This document shows, one piece after another, positions 59,826 to 64,000 of a DNA stretch of 64,000 nt. This DNA is from Staphylococcus sp. IVB6240 (GTDB lineage: Bacteria; Bacillota; Bacilli; Staphylococcales; Staphylococcaceae). Location of the stretch: the NCBI RefSeq assembly GCF_025558425.1, contig NZ_CP094718.1, positions 1,178,001-1,242,000 of the forward strand, written 5' to 3'. The notes under the pieces were generated by a model, which did no database searches, had not been told where the DNA came from, and saw nothing but the letters and a program-made list of their open reading frames with translations. The position numbers were made by a program, and so were the translations under genes. Position 1 is the stretch's first letter. The number at the start of each line of letters is the position of its first letter.

Positions 59826-60392
59826 ATGCAAAACACATATCAGTTACTTAATCAACAGATAAAACAACGTCTTGAAGGCATACAATTTTCACAAAAAATA
59901 CATATCAATGAAGCACTCAGTCTAGTGCTCGATTCATTACATATTCCTGTCCAAGCAAAACTCGCATGTCTCTCAATCGATACATCACTTAAACATCTTG
60001 ATAAAGTGAGCTATCAAAATTATGAGCGTGATGGTATTTTAATCGGTGATTTATTAAGTGCACATTATTACACTTTACTATCTGACATTAACAACACAGA
60101 ATTTCAAATAAAGATGAGTCAAGCGATTATAAAAATTAATGAATTGAAATCCATGTTACAACATAAGGTAGATCAACTTCCACAATCTCAAGTAATTGAA
60201 ATGATATATCACATTGAAACATTACTGATCAAACAAGTTTTAGATGTCTTTAAATCTGATAAAATAACGAGAGAACCTATTTCTGAACTGATTCAAAAAT
60301 TGAATGTATCCGATATGAGTTATCTTCAATTGTTTGATCATGAAACATCGATCAATTTATTTCAACAATTACAAGAAAAATATACAAACTAA
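59826..60392 (+). CDS. hepS: Heptaprenyl diphosphate synthase component I
   Basis: A 188-residue, mostly helical protein, the small non-catalytic partner of HepT in long-chain prenyl synthesis. Sequence is poorly conserved in this family; the name rests on size, helical nature and its place before menH and hepT, the order in Bacillus and staphylococci. ATG 59826 follows GAGAGGTGG. The chain it helps make is the side chain of menaquinone. Confidence 0.88.
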   Translation: MQNTYQLLNQQIKQRLEGIQFSQKIHINEALSLVLDSLHIPVQAKLACLSIDTSLKHLDKVSYQNYERDGILIGDLLSAHYYTLLSDINNTEFQIKMSQAIIKINELKSMLQHKVDQLPQSQVIEMIYHIETLLIKQVLDVFKSDKITREPISELIQKLNVSDMSYLQLFDHETSINLFQQLQEKYTN

Positions 60393-60405
60393 TGAGGTTT
60401 AAATT

Positions 60406-61122
60406 ATGAGTAAAAATAAAGCAAACAAAGAGCAAGTACATGAAGTCTTTCAAAATATTTCGGGGAAATATGACCGCTTAAATAATATTATCAGTTTTGA
60501 ACAACACAAAAGCTGGCGTAAAAAAGTGATGAAAGAGATGAATGTGCAACCTGGATCTATTGCATTAGATGTATGTTGTGGCACAGCAGATTGGACGATT
60601 GCACTCAGTCATGCTGTCGGGCCAGATGGAGAAGTCACTGGACTAGATTTCAGTGAAAATATGTTAAAAGTTGGCGAAGAAAAAACAAGTAATATGGATA
60701 ATATTCGTCTTGTCCAAGGTGATGCCATGGCACTGCCATTTGAAGACAATACATTTGATTATGTCACAATTGGTTTTGGACTGCGTAATATTCCAGATTA
60801 TAAAGTGGCTCTAGCTGAAATGTATCGTGTACTAAAACCAGGCGGTATGGTTGTATGTCTAGAAACAAGTCAACCTACGATTCCTGTATTTAAACAAGGA
60901 TATAAACTTTACTTTAAATTCATCATGCCATTGTTCGGTAAATTGTTCGCTAAATCAAAAGCAGAATATGAATGGCTACAACAGTCTGCGTTTGACTTTC
61001 CTGATCGAGACACATTAAAGCAGCTATTTGAAAGTGTTCATTTCCAAAATGTTAAAGTGAGAAGCTTTACTGGTGGTGTTGCAGCGATGCACCTCGCGTA
61101 TAAACCGAACACGAATGATTAA
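60406..61122 (+). CDS. menH: Demethylmenaquinone methyltransferase
   Basis: A 238-residue SAM-dependent methyltransferase of the UbiE/MenG type, which makes the last methylation of menaquinone. SAM-binding motif I reads [12 protein letters not shown] near residue 50-61; [18 protein letters not shown] near 24 and GFGLRNIPD near 123 are family marks. The symbol menH (older) or menG/ubiE is used for it. It lies between hepS and hepT and is likely co-transcribed with them. Confidence 0.94.
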   Translation: MSKNKANKEQVHEVFQNISGKYDRLNNIISFEQHKSWRKKVMKEMNVQPGSIALDVCCGTADWTIALSHAVGPDGEVTGLDFSENMLKVGEEKTSNMDNIRLVQGDAMALPFEDNTFDYVTIGFGLRNIPDYKVALAEMYRVLKPGGMVVCLETSQPTIPVFKQGYKLYFKFIMPLFGKLFAKSKAEYEWLQQSAFDFPDRDTLKQLFESVHFQNVKVRSFTGGVAAMHLAYKPNTND

Positions 61123-61134
61123 AAGGTGAGTAGC

Positions 61135-62091
61135 ATGTCGAAAATTAACTTAAATCAAGAAATAAAGACAATTGAAAAACGATTACAACAACTCGTTATA
61201 AGTGATGATTCTGTGCTTAGTTCGGCTTCGAGTCATCTGTTGAAGTCTGGGGGAAAACGCGTAAGACCTTTATTCGTTATTTTAAGTAGTCACGTGGGTC
61301 CTAACCCTTCAAATGAATCTGCTTATCGTGTTGCAACAGCACTGGAATTAATTCACATGGCTACGCTTGTGCATGACGATGTGATTGATTATAGTGATAA
61401 ACGCCGTGGTAAAAAGACAATTGAGAAAAAATGGGATAAACCAACGGCTATTTTGACGGGTAACTTTCTACTTGCGAGAGCATTAGAATATTTATCTTAT
61501 ATTGAAGACCCTCAAATACACAAAACATTGTCACATGCCATCACTGAAGTTTGTCGTGGAGAACTTTTCCAATTTCAAGATCAATTTAGAGCTGATCAGT
61601 CCATGACAAATTATCTACGAAGAATTAATCGCAAAACGGCACTATTAATTCAACTGTCCACAGAAGTAGGGGCAATGACTTCAAATGCTGATGCGCATAC
61701 TGTTCGTACAATGCGACAGATTGGACACTATATTGGCATGAGTTTCCAAATTATTGATGATATCTTGGACTTTACAAGTACAGCTGAAAAGCTTGGAAAA
61801 CCAGTCGGCAGTGATTTGCACAATGGCCATCTGACATTACCTGTTTTATTAGAAATGCGAAAAGATCCAGTATTTAAACAAAAAATTGCATCATTGCATG
61901 CTGAAGCAGATCAAGCGCTATTTGAAGAATGTATTGAACATATACGACGTTCTGACGTTATTGAAGAATCAAAAGCCATTAGTGCGAAATATCTTGATAA
62001 AGCGACAAAGCAACTCGACTTATTATCAAATGATGCGCTAAAACCTCTTTTCCAAAAGATTATTAATAAATTACAACATCGAATGCGTTAA
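61135..62091 (+). CDS. hepT: Heptaprenyl diphosphate synthase component II
   Basis: A 318-residue trans-prenyltransferase, the catalytic subunit. The first aspartate motif is HDDVIDYSD near residue 82-90 and the second FQIIDDILD near 205-213; GGKRVRP near residue 40 binds diphosphate. It extends farnesyl diphosphate to C35 for menaquinone-7. ATG 61135 follows AAAAGG by 8 bases; an upstream GTG 61126 overlaps that site. ndk follows. Confidence 0.94.
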   Translation: MSKINLNQEIKTIEKRLQQLVISDDSVLSSASSHLLKSGGKRVRPLFVILSSHVGPNPSNESAYRVATALELIHMATLVHDDVIDYSDKRRGKKTIEKKWDKPTAILTGNFLLARALEYLSYIEDPQIHKTLSHAITEVCRGELFQFQDQFRADQSMTNYLRRINRKTALLIQLSTEVGAMTSNADAHTVRTMRQIGHYIGMSFQIIDDILDFTSTAEKLGKPVGSDLHNGHLTLPVLLEMRKDPVFKQKIASLHAEADQALFEECIEHIRRSDVIEESKAISAKYLDKATKQLDLLSNDALKPLFQKIINKLQHRMR

Positions 62092-62099
62092 TTTCAGAT

Positions 62100-62113
62100 T
62101 GAAAGCGCTTTAC
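62100..62113 (+). promoter_or_regulatory. cre-like site (CcpA) before ndk
   Basis: TGAAAGCGCTTTAC differs from the ideal palindromic catabolite-responsive element TGAAAGCGCTTTCA only in its last two bases. It lies between the hepT stop and the ndk start, about 50 bases upstream of ndk, where CcpA could act on an ndk promoter. Confidence 0.5.
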
Positions 62114-62161
62114 TAACGTGGTAGTATATTGTTGTATGTTTATTAATAAGGGGGATTTTTC

Positions 62162-62611
62162 ATGGAAAGAACTTTTGTAATGATTAAACCAGATGCAGTA
62201 CAACGTAAACTAATTGGAGAAATTGTTCAACGCATCGAACGTAAGGGGCTAAAATTAGTCGGTGCTAAGTTGATGACTGTATCTCAATCATTAGCAGAAA
62301 CACATTATGGCGAACACAAAGAAAGACCATTTTACAATGATTTAATTAGTTTCATTACATCAGCACCTGTATTTGCGATGGTAGTAGAAGGTGAAGATGC
62401 GGTCAATGTATCTCGTCATATCATTGGGGCTACAAATCCAACTGAAGCTTCTGTAGGCACAATTCGTGGTGATCTTGGCTTGACAGTAGGACGCAACGTA
62501 GTTCACGGATCAGATTCTGTAGAGTCAGCAGAACGAGAAATTGCTTTATGGTTTGACGAATCAGAAATTAGTTCATACACATTACCTGAAGAAGTTTGGG
62601 TATACGAATAA
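62162..62611 (+). CDS. ndk: Nucleoside diphosphate kinase
   Basis: A 149-residue enzyme that balances nucleoside triphosphates. It has the start [14 protein letters not shown], the Kpn-loop region [18 protein letters not shown], and the catalytic His in [14 protein letters not shown] near residue 115. Full length. GGGGG lies before the ATG. A terminator follows. Confidence 0.96.
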   Translation: MERTFVMIKPDAVQRKLIGEIVQRIERKGLKLVGAKLMTVSQSLAETHYGEHKERPFYNDLISFITSAPVFAMVVEGEDAVNVSRHIIGATNPTEASVGTIRGDLGLTVGRNVVHGSDSVESAEREIALWFDESEISSYTLPEEVWVYE

Positions 62612-62618
62612 TACATGT

Positions 62619-62652
62619 TATGGGTAGGTCGATTAGACCTGCCTTTTTTGTT
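62619..62652 (+). terminator. Terminator after ndk
   Basis: GGTAGGTC (62623-62630) and GACCTGCC (62636-62643), one mismatch, followed by TTTTTTG. Confidence 0.88.
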
Positions 62653-62946
62653 TGGTTGTATCAATTTTTAGCGTTTGATATTTTAGTCATTAAAAGCGAT
62701 AAAGTTTTTTGAAGTTTTCTGTTAATTAAATAAATAATTTATGCTATGATGTAAGACATATCTCATTCCGAAATAAATAAGATAATAGAGACAACTGATA
62801 TACAAAATAAAAGTAGTACACAGGGGTGAAACATTATAAGTGTATTCGTTGGGCAACCTATCAACAGTGTCCCAACCTTATATTTTATTTATTAATTTTC
62901 CAGCCCCAATTTTTAAATAAATCGTTATAAAGGGAGTGTTATACAT
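62653..62946 (+). other. aroC leader region
   Basis: About 290 bases before aroC. A -10-like TATGATG lies near 62743. AGGGGTG (62822-62828) is followed by a GTG (62840) frame of 26 codons ending TAA 62920, with two Tyr and three to four Phe codons. Overlapping it is a hairpin GTTGGG (62848-62853) / CCCAAC (62871-62876) with a T-rich tail, which looks like a weak terminator. aroC has its own site AAGGGAG (62930-62936). Confidence 0.45.
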
Positions 62947-64000
62947 ATGAGATTTTTAACAGCAGGAGAATCACATGGTCCGCAATTAACAGTCATTGTT
63001 GAAGGATTACCCGCTAATATGAAGGTAGATATTGAAAAATTAAATCAAGAAATGTATAAGCGACAAGGGGGATACGGTCGTGGTAGACGTATGCAAATAG
63101 AAAAAGATAGTGTTGAAATTGTTTCAGGTGTTCGCCATGGTTATACACTAGGTAGTCCCATTACCATCGTGATTAAAAATGATGACTTCACACATTGGCG
63201 TAATATTATGGGAGCTGCACCTATCTCTGAGCAAGAAGAAGCAGAGATGAAACGTGTGATTACAAAGCCAAGACCTGGACATGCAGACCTAGTTGGTGGT
63301 TTGAAATATCAGCATCGTGATTTGCGTAACGTACTTGAGCGTTCATCTGCACGTGAAACCGCTGCACGAGTAGCAGTAGGGGCCCTATGCAAACAACTCT
63401 TACAACAACTTGATATCGACGTGTATAGTCGTGTTGTTTCAATTGGCGGCATTAGTGACAAACCTGAATATGCCATTGAAGACATCATCAATCATGTTGA
63501 TAGCAATGATGTTCGTGTTGTTGATGAAAACATTGCACAACAAATGCGTGATAAAATCGACCAAACGAAAAAAGACGGTGATTCAATTGGAGGCGTTGTA
63601 CAAGTCATCGTCAATCATATGCCTGTGGGTATTGGCAGCTATGTTCACTATGATCGCAAGTTAGACGGCCGTATTGCACAAAGTGTTGTTGGGATCAATG
63701 CTTTTAAAGGTGTATCATTTGGTGAAGGATTTGCAGCCGGAGAAAAATTAGGTAGTGAAATCCAAGATCCTATCCATTACGATACAGAAAATGGGTACTA
63801 CCGTGCTTCCAACCATCTAGGAGGACTAGAAGGTGGTATGTCAAACGGCATGCCATTAATTGTGAACGGTGTCATGAAACCTATTCCAACTTTATATCGT
63901 CCACTCGCATCAGTTGACATCAATACGAAAGAACCATTTAAAGCAACAATTGAACGTTCTGATAGCTGTGCCGTTCCAGCAGCGAGTATTGTCTGTGAAC
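62947..64000 (+). CDS. aroC: Chorismate synthase (C-terminus beyond the window)
   Basis: The frame is open from ATG 62947 to the window end, giving 351 residues of an expected 388 or so. It begins [14 protein letters not shown], one of the three family signatures, and continues with [11 protein letters not shown] near residue 45 and [11 protein letters not shown] near residue 137. It forms chorismate from EPSP with reduced FMN as cofactor. AAGGGAG lies 10 bases upstream. In related genomes aroB and aroA follow. The product feeds aromatic amino acids, folate and menaquinone. Confidence 0.96.
   Translation, partial: MRFLTAGESHGPQLTVIVEGLPANMKVDIEKLNQEMYKRQGGYGRGRRMQIEKDSVEIVSGVRHGYTLGSPITIVIKNDDFTHWRNIMGAAPISEQEEAEMKRVITKPRPGHADLVGGLKYQHRDLRNVLERSSARETAARVAVGALCKQLLQQLDIDVYSRVVSIGGISDKPEYAIEDIINHVDSNDVRVVDENIAQQMRDKIDQTKKDGDSIGGVVQVIVNHMPVGIGSYVHYDRKLDGRIAQSVVGINAFKGVSFGEGFAAGEKLGSEIQDPIHYDTENGYYRASNHLGGLEGGMSNGMPLIVNGVMKPIPTLYRPLASVDINTKEPFKATIERSDSCAVPAASIVCE

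Overview
The window is a stretch of low-GC, Gram-positive core chromosome from a Staphylococcus. Many proteins are close to what I remember of their S. aureus counterparts in length, start and neighbours: the comG operon, aroK, gcvT-gcvPA-gcvPB, lipM, efp, accBC, nusB, xseAB, ispA, argR, recN, the bkd operon, gnd, zwf, rnz, proC, fur, xerD, scpAB, rluB, srrAB, ribU, fer, recQ, ebpS, ypdA, ansA, cmk, rpsA, der, gpsA, hup, hepS-menH-hepT, ndk and aroC. The gene directly after ispA is a full-length 1-deoxy-D-xylulose-5-phosphate synthase (dxs), the entry enzyme of the MEP isoprenoid pathway. S. aureus and most staphylococci use the mevalonate pathway instead. This points to the animal-associated S. 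pseudintermedius / S. schleiferi side of the genus. I cannot name the species from this window.

Layout. 1-2755: DNA-uptake pseudopilus operon (comGA end, comGB, C, D, E, F and a short ComGG-like gene). comGF is split by a -1 frame change at an A-AAA-AAG heptamer. 2752-7355: aroK, then a single-aptamer glycine riboswitch and the glycine cleavage genes. 7411-9662: a rhodanese-like membrane protein, octanoyltransferase lipM (lipoate supply for the glycine cleavage and bkd complexes), a small membrane protein and a lipoprotein. 9754-13747: M24 peptidase, efp, accB, accC and an Asp23-family gene. 13771-21408: nusB, xseA, xseB, ispA, dxs, a 0.7 kb AT-rich gap holding a possible 28-residue membrane peptide, argR and recN. 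21425-29648: ptb, buk, lpdV, bkdAA, bkdAB, bkdB, then brxB and an ArAE-family membrane protein. 29765-35249: a Prli42-like mini-protein, an M20 peptidase, and gnd and zwf of the oxidative pentose phosphate pathway with an AraC regulator between them.

35403-43794: rnz, proC, a short-chain dehydrogenase, an aldo/keto reductase, nudF, fur, xerD, a DUF309 protein, scpA, scpB and rluB. 44210-46658: srrA-srrB respiratory two-component system behind an extended -10 promoter with a perfect inverted repeat. 46812-47614: FMN riboswitch and riboflavin transporter ribU, with a visible Shine-Dalgarno-sequestering helix. 47713-54298: ferredoxin, ypbB, recQ, an EbpS-like LysM surface protein with tandem repeats, ypdA and L-asparaginase. 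54375-59683: cmk, rpsA, a 0.6 kb non-coding gap, der, gpsA and hup. 59826-64000: hepS, menH, hepT, ndk and the first nine-tenths of aroC.

Several genes form linked themes. dxs, ispA, hepS/hepT and menH, with aroK and aroC for chorismate, cover steps from isoprenoid entry to menaquinone. BrxB and YpdA are two parts of the bacillithiol redox system. LipM supplies the cofactor of GcvH and BkdB. There are no rRNA or tRNA genes, insertion sequences, prophage genes or CRISPR arrays. I found no undescribed multi-gene system. The best leads are the comGF frameshift site, dxs with the empty gap behind it, the palindrome at srrAB, and a few small peptides and structured intergenic segments.
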